Source: Rugosimonospora sp040255525 (lineage in GTDB: Bacteria; Actinomycetota; Actinomycetes; Mycobacteriales; Micromonosporaceae). Taken from it: DNA of 64,000 bases. How positions within the stretch are numbered: position 1 is the first letter of the stretch; each line of letters begins with the position of its first letter. Where the stretch lies: contig JBDZVD010000004.1 of NCBI GenBank assembly GCA_040255525.1, positions 1 through 64,000 on the forward strand. Direction: 5' to 3'. Of the stretch, positions 37,059 through 44,661 are shown piece by piece. A program made the position numbers and the translations under genes. Below the pieces are notes generated by a model that was not told the DNA's origin, made no database searches, and saw only the letters and a program-made list of their open reading frames with translations.

Positions 37059-37487
37059 ATGGCTTCGCGCTCGACAAGACCGGCTTCGTACCCTAGCGTG
37101 CCCGCCGGCGGCGGACCAGCCGCGGCGCCCGCGGAGCCGGCGAGCCTGGGCCGGCGCTTCGTCGCGCTCATGACCGACTGGATCCTGTGCCTGCTCGTGT
37201 CGCGGCTGTTCGCCAGCTCGGTGAGTGGGGGCTGGACGCCGCTCGGGGTGCTGATCGTCGAGTACACGTTCTTCGTGGGCCTGTTCGCCCAGACTCCCGG
37301 CATGAAGCTGGCTCGGATCCGCTGCGTATCGGTCACCACCGGGGGAGCGCCGGGCATCCCGCGTACGTTGCTGCGGTCTGCGCTGCTCGCCCTGTTCGTC
37401 CCGATTCTGTTCATGGACGACCGGCGGCGCGGCCTGCACGACCGGGCGGCCGGCACGATCGTCACCGGCCCGGCGACCGAGGGCTGA
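37059..37487 (+). CDS. RDD domain membrane protein
   Basis: 142 residues. A short P/A-rich start is followed by a compact RDD domain with the R-x-x-A-x-x-x-D opening LGRRFVALMTDWILCLLVSRLF, TPLGVLIVEYTFFVGLFAQTPGMKLARIR and the third helix LLRSALLALFVPILF, ending DRRRGLHDRAAGTIV. This is the short RDD protein normally found between glnA1 and DUF4191/lipA in actinobacteria. Function unknown. It shares the glnA1 upstream region but is transcribed away from it. Confidence 0.8.
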   Translation: MASRSTRPASYPSVPAGGGPAAAPAEPASLGRRFVALMTDWILCLLVSRLFASSVSGGWTPLGVLIVEYTFFVGLFAQTPGMKLARIRCVSVTTGGAPGIPRTLLRSALLALFVPILFMDDRRRGLHDRAAGTIVTGPATEG

Positions 37488-37538
37488 TCCGGCGGAACCG
37501 CCCGATCCCGTCCCCGAGCGGCTGGCGGCAGCGCGCCC

Positions 37539-38234
37539 TCAGCGGATCCGTCCGCCGCGCGGCATGTTCTGCGGCCGCATGTTCTTCGGGATGGCGCCCC
37601 GGGGCATCTGAGGCCGGGCGGACAGCGCCTTGAGTCGAGTTTCCAGGGCGTTGACCTCTTTGCCGGTGACCGTGCGCGGCAGCTTCATCAGCGTGGTCCG
37701 CAGCTTCGCGATCGGGACCTGCCCCTCCTCGTTGCCGATCACGAAGTCGTGCAGGTCGGTCGAACCGATGACCTTGGCGAGCCGGCGTTTCTCCTGCCCC
37801 AACATGCCGCGGATCCGCGACGGGTTCCCCTCCGCCAGGAGGATCACGCCGGGCCGGCCGATCACCAGGTGGACGAAGTCGAACTGGGTGGTCGAGGCGA
37901 TGGCGGGAGTCACCCGCCAGTCGCCGCGCATCGTCTCGACGATCTGCGCCGCCGCGCCCGGCTGCCCCTCGGCCTCGGCCATCATCGCCTTGTTCGAGCG
38001 GAAGTTCAGCACGATCAGCGTGGCGAGCAGCGCGACCAGCACGCCGAGCGCCAGGTAGACCCAGCTGAAGCCCAGCGCGATCAGGACGGCCACGGCGGCC
38101 AGCGGCACAATCACCGCAACCGCTACCAGCGGAACAAACAACTTGTCGCGCTTGGCGGTGAACGAAAAGACCATCCCGATCTGCCGGAGTCGGTGGAAGA
38201 ACCCGACCTTCTCCGGCTCTGCTGCCTTCGCCAT
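37539..38234 (-). CDS. DUF4191 membrane protein
   Basis: 231 residues. Two adjacent transmembrane helices at about 33-75 (LFVPLVAVAVIVPLAAVAVLI, then FSWVYLALGVLVALLATLIVL), followed by a cytosolic alpha/beta part with RGDWRVTPAIASTTQFDFVH, GRPGVILLAEGN and a basic, methionine- and proline-rich C-terminus. This is the DUF4191 family that regularly accompanies lipA in actinobacteria. Its function is unknown. ATG 38234. It lies 68 bases downstream of lipA on the same strand and probably shares its transcript. Confidence 0.85.
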   Translation of the reverse strand: MAKAAEPEKVGFFHRLRQIGMVFSFTAKRDKLFVPLVAVAVIVPLAAVAVLIALGFSWVYLALGVLVALLATLIVLNFRSNKAMMAEAEGQPGAAAQIVETMRGDWRVTPAIASTTQFDFVHLVIGRPGVILLAEGNPSRIRGMLGQEKRRLAKVIGSTDLHDFVIGNEEGQVPIAKLRTTLMKLPRTVTGKEVNALETRLKALSARPQMPRGAIPKNMRPQNMPRGGRIR

Positions 38235-38302
38235 GGCGGAGAGTCTAGTGGTCCGGGGCCACCCAGAGCCGGCGGGACGGCGCAGCCCCCGGGAGCGGGG
38301 CT

Positions 38303-39238
38303 TCAGCGCGTCGCGGAGCGTGCCTCGATCGCCTGCTGGTACAGGCGACCGGCGCGGTATGACGAGCGGACCAGCGGGCCGGACATCACCCCGGCGAAGC
38401 CGATCGCGAGCGCCTCCTCGCGCAATTCCACGAACTCCTCCGGCTTCACCCAGCGCTCGACGGGGTGATGGCGCGGAGTCGGGCGCAGGTACTGGGTGAT
38501 CGTCAGCAGCTCGCAGCCGGCCTCGTACAGGTCGTGCAGCGCCTGGGTCACCTCGGCCCGCTCCTCGCCCATGCCGAGGATCAGGTTCGACTTGGTCACC
38601 AGCCCGGCCTGCCGAGCCTGGCTGAGCACGTCCAGCGACCGCTCGTAGCGGAAGCCGGGGCGGATCCGGCGGAAGATCCGGGGGACGGTCTCCACGTTGT
38701 GGGCCAGTACCTCGGGCCGGGCGCCGAAGACCTCGGCGAGCTGGTCGGGTTCGGCGTTGAAGTCCGGGATCAGCAGCTCCACGCCGCAGCCGGGCAACAG
38801 CGTGTGGATCTGGCGTACGGTCTCGGCGTACAGCCAGGCGCCGCCGTCGGGCAGGTCGTCGCGGGCCACGCCGGTCACCGTCGCGTACCGCAGGCCCATC
38901 GTCGCCACCGACTCGGCCACCCGCCGCGGCTCGTCGGCGTCGAACTCCGCCGGCTTGCCCGTGTTGATCTGGCAGAAGTCGCAGCGCCGGGTGCACTGGT
39001 CGCCGCCGATGAGGAAGGTCGCCTCGCGATCTTCCCAGCACTCATAGATGTTCGGGCAGCCCGCTTCCTGGCAGACGGTGTGCAGACCCTCGCGCTGCAC
39101 CAGGCTACGGAGGTGGGTGAACTGCGGCCCCATGCTCGCTTTGACCTTGATCCACGGCGGTTTGCGCTCGATGGGGGTCTCGGCGTTTCGGGCCTCGATC
39201 CGCAGCAGGCGGCGGCCCTCGGAAGCGACAGTGGTCAC
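38303..39238 (-). CDS. lipA: Lipoyl synthase
   Basis: Radical-SAM enzyme that inserts two sulfurs into the octanoyl group carried by E2 and GcvH proteins. 311 residues. The auxiliary cluster cysteines are in VCQEAGCPNIYECWED (C-x4-C-x5-C) and the radical SAM cluster in CTRRCDFCQINTGKP (C-x3-C-x2-C). NLILGMGEERAEVTQALHDL and ITQYLRPTPRHHPVERW are typical C-terminal signatures, and the conserved serine motif RSSYRAG is present near the end. The start is GTG 39238. Works with LipB (41692) and acts on SucB (47401). Confidence 0.96.
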   Translation of the reverse strand: MTTVASEGRRLLRIEARNAETPIERKPPWIKVKASMGPQFTHLRSLVQREGLHTVCQEAGCPNIYECWEDREATFLIGGDQCTRRCDFCQINTGKPAEFDADEPRRVAESVATMGLRYATVTGVARDDLPDGGAWLYAETVRQIHTLLPGCGVELLIPDFNAEPDQLAEVFGARPEVLAHNVETVPRIFRRIRPGFRYERSLDVLSQARQAGLVTKSNLILGMGEERAEVTQALHDLYEAGCELLTITQYLRPTPRHHPVERWVKPEEFVELREEALAIGFAGVMSGPLVRSSYRAGRLYQQAIEARSATR

Positions 39239-39382
39239 GGTGCCGAGAGTACGCCGCCAGGGCTCCCAAAGAACCGCCAGTGGGCCTTACGCGACGGAGG
39301 TCACGTCCCCTGCCGATCGGTGACGGCAAATCTCGGATGCGCGCCGCCGGGGTGTGCGTCTAGCGTACGGATCAACGGTGAT

Positions 39383-39607
39383 GACGGAACCGAGTACCGC
39401 ACCGATCCGCCAGCACAGAGAGCCGCCGGTAGCTGGGAAGGCGGTGTAGCGCCGGTGCGCGAAGACACTCCCGAGCCGTAGCACGGCCGAACGAGGCCGT
39501 CGGTCACTGGGCCGCAAGCGGCGCGGGGATCGGCGGTGAAGGTGTGGTGGCACCGCGAGGCACCCTTCTCGCCCACACCCCCGAAGGGGGAGCCGTGGAG
39601 GTGTCGC
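39383..39607 (+). promoter_or_regulatory. T-box leader, aspartate specifier, upstream of aspS2
   Basis: RNA leader that senses uncharged tRNA. Order of elements: loop-E AGTA at 39393-39396 opposite GAA at 39461-39463 and the specifier codon GAC (Asp) at 39464-39466, followed by a purine; lower stem GCACCG (39400-39405) with CGGTGC (39454-39459); AG bulge CAGAGAG and distal loop GGTAGCTGGGAA; and the tRNA-acceptor T-box TGGCACCGCG at 39548-39557. A 7-bp helix 39541-39547 with 39573-39579 and a CCCCC/GGGGG hairpin at 39578-39590 precede the GGAGGTG ribosome site (39597-39603). With no T-rich terminator, control is likely at translation, as in actinobacterial T-boxes. Confidence 0.85.
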
Positions 39608-40876
39608 ATGCAACGAGTCCTGTCTGACCAACTGCCGTACCGGGCCGGCCAGCCGGTCATGCTGTCCGGGTGGATCCACCGGCGCCGGCTGCTCAAGTCG
39701 GTGGCGTTCCTCATCCTGCGGGACCGGGCCGGCCTGGCCCAGGTGGTCGTCGCCGAACCGGCCGCCCGCGCGGCGCTGGACCGGTTCGGCGAGGAGACCG
39801 TGGTCCGGGTCACCGGGAGGGTACGGGAGAACGCCGCGGCGCCGTCCGGTGTCGAGGTCGTACGGCCGGTGATCGAACCGCTGTCCGACCCGGCCGAACC
39901 GCTGCCGGTCGAACTGCACCGGCCGCAGCTGAGCGCCGGCCTGTCCACGCTGCTGGACCACGCACCGGTTGCCCTGCGGCACCCCGGCTGGCGACGGGTG
40001 TTCGAGGTCTCTGCCAGCGTGGTGAGCGGCTTCCGCGGTGCGCTCGCCGAGTCCGGGTTCACCGAGATCCATACCCCGAAACTGGTCGCGTCCGCGACCG
40101 AGTCCGGTGCCAACGTCTTCGCCCTCGACTACTTCGGTACCCGCGCCTATCTGGCGCAGAGCCCGCAGTTGTACAAGCAGATGATGGTCGGCGTCTTCGA
40201 GCGGGTCTTCGAGGTGGGGCCGGTGTTCCGGGCCGAGCCGCACGATACGTCGCGGCACCTGGCGCAGTACACCTCGCTGGACGCCGAACTGGGCTTCATC
40301 GCCGACCACCATGACGTGATGGCGGTGGTGCGTAAGGCGATCGGCGGCATGCTGGCCGGGCTGTCCACTGTGGACATGACCGTGCCGGAGGTGATCCCGG
40401 AGGTGCACTTCGCCGACGCGGTACGGATGGTCGGTGCCGCGCTCGGCGAGGACCTGTCCGCCGAGCCCGACCTCGCGCCGGCGCACGAGCGCTGGCTGGG
40501 GGAGTGGGCGGTTCGCGAGTGCGGCAGCGAGTTCCTGTTCGTCACCGGGTACCCGATGGCGAAGCGGCCGTTCTACACCCATCCGGAGCCGGGGCGCGCA
40601 AGCTACAGCAACAGCTTCGACCTGTTGTTCCGCGGCGTCGAGGTGGTGACTGGCGGGCAGCGGCTGCACCGGTACGGCGACTACCTCGCCGCGCTCGCCG
40701 CCCGGGGCGAGCCGGCCGCACCGCACGAGCCGTATCTGCAGGCGTTCCGGTACGGCATGCCGCCGCACGGCGGGTTCGCGATCGGCCTGGAGCGGTTCGT
40801 CGCCCGGCTGCTCGGGCTGCCGAACGTCCGGCAGGCCGCCCTGTTCCCGCGGGATCTGCACCGCCTGACACCCTGA
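39608..40876 (+). CDS. aspS2: Aspartyl-tRNA(Asp/Asn) synthetase, archaeal type
   Basis: Class II aminoacyl-tRNA synthetase of 422 residues, much shorter than the bacterial AspRS (about 590) because the GAD insert is missing; this is the archaeal/eukaryotic-like subtype, often non-discriminating. N-terminal anticodon-binding OB fold: VMLSGWIHRRRLLKSVAFLILRD. Catalytic core motifs: motif 1 FTEIHTPKLVASATESGANVF (shortened), AQSPQLYKQMM, motif 2 FRAEPHDTSRHLAQYTSLDAE-type, and motif 3 GFAIGLERFVARLL. Start ATG 39608 with ribosome site GGAGGTG, all within the T-box leader. It is probably a second AspRS, since a housekeeping bacterial-type copy is expected elsewhere. Not part of an operon. Confidence 0.9.
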   Translation: MQRVLSDQLPYRAGQPVMLSGWIHRRRLLKSVAFLILRDRAGLAQVVVAEPAARAALDRFGEETVVRVTGRVRENAAAPSGVEVVRPVIEPLSDPAEPLPVELHRPQLSAGLSTLLDHAPVALRHPGWRRVFEVSASVVSGFRGALAESGFTEIHTPKLVASATESGANVFALDYFGTRAYLAQSPQLYKQMMVGVFERVFEVGPVFRAEPHDTSRHLAQYTSLDAELGFIADHHDVMAVVRKAIGGMLAGLSTVDMTVPEVIPEVHFADAVRMVGAALGEDLSAEPDLAPAHERWLGEWAVRECGSEFLFVTGYPMAKRPFYTHPEPGRASYSNSFDLLFRGVEVVTGGQRLHRYGDYLAALAARGEPAAPHEPYLQAFRYGMPPHGGFAIGLERFVARLLGLPNVRQAALFPRDLHRLTP

Positions 40877-40900
40877 CCGCGTCCCCGCGTCGCGGTAGAT

Positions 40901-40955
40901 CGTCAACTTGGACTTGACGAGTGTCATGCGTCAAGTCAGACTTGACGCATGACAC
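40901..40955. promoter_or_regulatory. Double operator: 35-bp perfect palindrome plus a second copy
   Basis: GTGTCATGCGTCAAGTC (40921-40937) and its exact reverse complement (40939-40955) flank a single central A, a perfect 17-bp arm palindrome. Inside it is the 19-bp core CGTCAA-n7-TTGACG (40929-40947). A second core with the same ends lies at 40901-40919, 28 bp away. The start codon of the Clp-N gene (40949) lies inside the palindrome. A dimeric regulator, plausibly that gene's own HTH product, is expected to bind. Confidence 0.6.
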
Positions 40956-41701
40956 CACTCAACGTGAACCTGCGGCACCTGATCGAGCAACTCGACACGG
41001 ACCTGGCCGACGCGGACGCGCTGGCTAAGGTCACCGAGGCTCAGCAACGCGCCCGGACCCTGAGCGGGATCGGCGACCAACTGATCGACCACTTCGTGCA
41101 GAAGGCCCGGGAGGGCGGCACCTCCTGGAGCCAGCTCGGCGAGGCGCTCGGCGTCTCCAAGCAGGCCGCCCAGCAGCGCTGGGTGCCGGGCAGGAGCGGC
41201 AAGCTATTCAGCCGGTTCACCGACCGCGCCCGGCACGTCGTGGTGCTCGCCGAGACCCGGGCCCGCGAACTGCGCCACGGCCAGGTGGACACCGAGCACC
41301 TCCTGGCCGGCCTGCTTGGCGAGGAGAAGGGGCTGGGCGCCCTCGCCGTGTTCGCGCTGGCCGGCTCCACGGAGGCGGTCGAGCGGGCCCTCGGCCCGGT
41401 GCTGGCGTCCGGCACCGATAACCCACCGACGCACATCCCGTTCAGCGACCTGAACAAGCAGGTGTTCAGTGAGTCGCTGAACGTGGCGCTGGAGATGGGC
41501 CACAACTACATCGGCACCGAGCACATCCTGCTGGGCCTGCTACGGGTCCCCGACGGCAAGGCCGCGCAGGTCCTGGAGCGGATCGGGGTGACCTACCAGG
41601 CGGCACACGCGGAGGTGATCAAGAGGATCGACGCGATCTTCGCCGCCCGGCGGGCCGAGGGCACCGGTGAGGGCGGCGGCGCCGCCGACGCTCAGGACTG
41701 A
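40949..41701 (+). CDS. Clp N-domain protein with N-terminal HTH
   Basis: 250 residues. Residues 1-80 form a helical region with a helix-turn-helix (TSWSQLGEALGVSKQAAQQRW). Residues 90-235 are two Clp N-terminal repeats of the ClpC/ClpA type: FTDRARHVVVLAETRARELRHGQ, then DTEHLLAGLLGEEKG, and in the second SESLNVALEMGHNYIGTEHILLGLL. There is no AAA+ ATPase domain, so this is not a chaperone but a regulator or substrate-adaptor type protein. The start codon lies within a perfect palindrome and no ribosome site is visible, suggesting a leaderless message and autorepression. It overlaps lipB at the 3' ends by ten bases. Confidence 0.82.
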   Translation: MTPLNVNLRHLIEQLDTDLADADALAKVTEAQQRARTLSGIGDQLIDHFVQKAREGGTSWSQLGEALGVSKQAAQQRWVPGRSGKLFSRFTDRARHVVVLAETRARELRHGQVDTEHLLAGLLGEEKGLGALAVFALAGSTEAVERALGPVLASGTDNPPTHIPFSDLNKQVFSESLNVALEMGHNYIGTEHILLGLLRVPDGKAAQVLERIGVTYQAAHAEVIKRIDAIFAARRAEGTGEGGGAADAQD

Positions 41702-42360
41702 CCGATGAGCAGGTCGAGGTGCCGCTCGACGATCGGCAGCACCTCGGCCACGGTCACGTCCCGGCCCAGCTCGGCCGACAGCGACGTGGTGCCGGCATCC
41801 CGGATGCCACACGGCACGATCCGATCGAACGCGGTCAGGTCGCAGTCGCAGTTGAGCGAGAAACCGTGCAGGGTGACCCCCCGGGCGACCCGGATGCCGA
41901 TCGCGCCCACCTTGCGGTCCGGGCCCCGATGGTCGGCGGTCACCCAGACGCCGCTGCGCCCCTCGACCCGGGACGTGGCCAGCCCCAGCTCCCCGCAGAC
42001 GGTGATCAGCAGCCGCTCGACGCGGCGGACGTAGGCGACCACGTCGATCGGATCGGGCAGCTTCATGATCGGGTATCCGACGAGCTGCCCCGGGCCGTGC
42101 CAGGTGATCTTGCCGCCGCGGTCCACGTCGACCACCGGGGTGCCGTCCATCGGGCGGTCCAGCGGCTCGGTGCGCTTGCCGGCGGTGTACACGCTCGGGT
42201 GCTCCAGCAGCAGCACGGTGTCCGGGGTTTGGCCGGACACGACGGTCTCGTGCAGCCGGCGCTGTTCGTCCCACGCCGCCTGGTAATCGACGAGTCCGGC
42301 GCGCACGACCGCCAGGGTGGAAGCGGCGGGTGTGGCCGCGTGGACAGCGGAACTCGACAT
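41692..42360 (-). CDS. lipB: Octanoyl-[acyl-carrier-protein]:protein N-octanoyltransferase
   Basis: Transfers octanoyl groups from ACP to lipoyl domains before LipA adds sulfur. 222 residues. Features: LLLEHPSVYTAGKR, DVDRGGKITWHGPGQLVGYPI, VGAIGIRVARGVTLHGFSLN and the catalytic Cys184 in RIVPCGIRDAGTTSL. Lys in the RKVGAIG segment is the second catalytic residue of the family. ATG 42360. Convergent with the Clp-N gene; the only other lipoate gene nearby is lipA, 2.5 kb to the left, and the main substrate SucB is 5 kb to the right. Confidence 0.95.
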   Translation of the reverse strand: MSSSAVHAATPAASTLAVVRAGLVDYQAAWDEQRRLHETVVSGQTPDTVLLLEHPSVYTAGKRTEPLDRPMDGTPVVDVDRGGKITWHGPGQLVGYPIMKLPDPIDVVAYVRRVERLLITVCGELGLATSRVEGRSGVWVTADHRGPDRKVGAIGIRVARGVTLHGFSLNCDCDLTAFDRIVPCGIRDAGTTSLSAELGRDVTVAEVLPIVERHLDLLIGQS

Positions 42361-42545
42361 ATGGCGAGCGTAGTCCGGTCCGCCCGGCAAGCGCGTCCAC
42401 TGGTGCGCCGGCTCACAGCAGGCCACGGCGCACCCGGACTCGCGGCCGGCCGCGCGCGTACCCCCGATCCCGTCAAACCGCCCCTCGCGGGCATGGCGCA
42501 CCCGGTCCTGGGTAGCCGACCGGGAGCCAGGCGAGAGGGGTGGCG

Positions 42546-44651
42546 ATGGCCGGAGACCGTACCGAGCACCACCCGCACCCGCTGCGCTGGCTGCTGCCCG
42601 CGCTCGCGGTGGTCGCCTGGCTGGTCGTCGGCGGAGCGCTCGGCCCCCTGTTCAGCAAGACCACCGACGTACAGAAGAACAACAACTCGGCGTTCCTGCC
42701 CGCCAACGCCGAATCCACCAAGGTCCTAACGCTGGACAAGAACTTCACCTCGGCCCAGACGACGCCGGCGATCGTCGTCTACTTCCGGGCCGCCGGGCTC
42801 ACCCCGGGCGACCAGGCGAAGATCCGATCGGACGTGGCGCGGATGGGTCGGCGCTTCGCCGGCCGCATCACCGGGCCGCCGGTCGGGCCGGTGTTCTCCA
42901 GGGACGGTCAGGCGGCGGAGATCACGCTCCAGTTCACCGGCTCCGACCAGAACACCCTCAAGACCGACGTTCCGGCCCTGCGCACCCTGGCCGCCACCAG
43001 GCCGGGGCTGTCCGCGCACGTCGCCGGGCCCGCCGGCATCCTGGCCGACCTCGCCGAATCGTTCAAGGGCATCGACGGGATCCTGCTGTACGTCACCGGC
43101 CTGATCGTGCTGGTCATCCTGATCCTGGTGTACCGCAGCCCGATCCTGCCCCTGCTCGTGCTCGCCTGCTCGGTGCTCGCGCTGACGCTGGCCAACGGGC
43201 TGGTGTACCTGCTGGCCAAGAACGGCGTGCTCACCCTCAACGGGCAGAGCAACGGCATCCTGGACGTACTGGTACTCGGCGCCGCCACCGACTACGCGCT
43301 GTTGCTGGTCTCCCGGTTCCGGGAGGAGTGCCGGGCGCACCGCAGCCGGTTCGACGCGATCCGGGCCGCGCTGCGCGGCGCCATCGAACCGATCGGAGCC
43401 AGCGGTACCACGGTCGCCATCGCGCTGCTCTGCCTGCTGCTGTCGGACCTGTCGTCCAACCGGAGCCTGGGTCCGGTCGGCGCGATCGGCATCGCTTGCT
43501 CCCTGCTGGCGATGCTCACCCTGTTGCCGGCCACGCTGGCGCTGTTGGGCCGCGCGGCGTTCTGGCCGTTCCGGCCGCAGTTCCAGTCGCACCCGGCCGA
43601 GCAGCACGGGGTCTGGTCGCAGATCGCCCGTGCGGTCGGCCGGCGGCGCCGGCCGATCTGGATCATCACCGTCCTGGTGCTGATCGGGCTCGGCACCGGC
43701 CTGGCCCAGCTGAACGCGAACGGCATTCCGGAGGACAGGTCGTTCTCCGAGACCGTCGACTCGACGACCGGCGCGCGGGTGCTCGCCGCACACTTCCCGG
43801 CCGGCGCCGGCTCGCCGGTCGAGGTGATCTTCAATGCCGACAAACTTCAGCCGGTACTGGCGGCAGTCCACCGGGTACCCGGCGTCGTGCAGGTGGTCCC
43901 GTTCGCCGGTCAGGGCGCGCAGAAGCAAACACCCGGTACGCCGAAGGTGGTGAACGGGCTCGCCCGGGTGGACGCCACGCTGGCCGCCGACCCGGACTCC
44001 CCGCGGGCGTACACGATCCTGCGGCACGTCCGCACGTCGGTCCACGCGGTACCCGGCGCGGACGCCAAGGTCGGCGGCTTCACCGCGACCAACCTGGACG
44101 TGGAGGACACCGCGAAACGGGACCGCAATGTGATCATCCCGGTCGTCCTGGCCGTGGTGTTCGTGATCCTCGTCCTGCTGCTGCGCTGCCTGGTCGCCCC
44201 GCTGGTGCTCGTGGTGACCGTGGTGCTGTCGTTCCTCGGCACGCTGGGCGTGTCCGGGTACGTGTTCCACAACCTGTTCACGTTCGCCGGCACGGACGCC
44301 GCGTTCCCGCTGTTCGCGTTCGTGTTCCTGGTGGCGCTCGGGGTCGACTACAACATCTTCCTGATCTCACGGGTACGCGAGGAGGTGTGCAAGCGCGGAC
44401 ACCGGGCCGGTGTGCTGTCCGGCCTGACGGTGACCGGGGGCGTGATCACCTCCGCTGGCTTCGTGCTCGCCGCCACGTTCGCCGCGCTGACCGTGATCCC
44501 GCTGGTCTTCCTCACCGAGATCGCCTTCACGGTCGCCTTCGGCGTGCTGCTGGACACGCTCGTGGTGCGCTCGTCGCTGGTACCGGCGGCCCTGGTGGAC
44601 ATCGGCCGGCCGGCGTGGTGGCCCAGCCAGCTGTGGCGCCGGGCCCCCTGA
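42546..44651 (+). CDS. MMPL/RND family transporter
   Basis: 701-residue integral membrane protein with the two-fold repeat of MmpL/RND exporters: one helix near residue 20 (WLLPALAVVAWLVVGGALGP), a large extracytoplasmic loop, then a five-helix group (ILLYVTGLIVLVILILVYRSP to about 320), and the same again (NVIIPVVLAVVFVILVLLLRC onward). The repeat signature GAATDYALLLVSRFREE and its second copy LGVDYNIFLISRVREEV carry the polar residues that couple to protons. Related proteins export lipids, siderophores or peptides; the substrate is unknown. The start is ATG 42546 (GTG 42540 alternative), after GAGAGGGG. Single gene, divergent from lipB. Confidence 0.88.
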   Translation: MAGDRTEHHPHPLRWLLPALAVVAWLVVGGALGPLFSKTTDVQKNNNSAFLPANAESTKVLTLDKNFTSAQTTPAIVVYFRAAGLTPGDQAKIRSDVARMGRRFAGRITGPPVGPVFSRDGQAAEITLQFTGSDQNTLKTDVPALRTLAATRPGLSAHVAGPAGILADLAESFKGIDGILLYVTGLIVLVILILVYRSPILPLLVLACSVLALTLANGLVYLLAKNGVLTLNGQSNGILDVLVLGAATDYALLLVSRFREECRAHRSRFDAIRAALRGAIEPIGASGTTVAIALLCLLLSDLSSNRSLGPVGAIGIACSLLAMLTLLPATLALLGRAAFWPFRPQFQSHPAEQHGVWSQIARAVGRRRRPIWIITVLVLIGLGTGLAQLNANGIPEDRSFSETVDSTTGARVLAAHFPAGAGSPVEVIFNADKLQPVLAAVHRVPGVVQVVPFAGQGAQKQTPGTPKVVNGLARVDATLAADPDSPRAYTILRHVRTSVHAVPGADAKVGGFTATNLDVEDTAKRDRNVIIPVVLAVVFVILVLLLRCLVAPLVLVVTVVLSFLGTLGVSGYVFHNLFTFAGTDAAFPLFAFVFLVALGVDYNIFLISRVREEVCKRGHRAGVLSGLTVTGGVITSAGFVLAATFAALTVIPLVFLTEIAFTVAFGVLLDTLVVRSSLVPAALVDIGRPAWWPSQLWRRAP

Positions 44652-44661
44652 CCGGCCGGAC

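Noticed and set aside
42726..44270. 500-codon minus-strand frame antisense to the MMPL gene
   Set aside because: The sense frame has intact transporter repeats; the antisense one is low-complexity glutamine/aspartate-rich with no family likeness.
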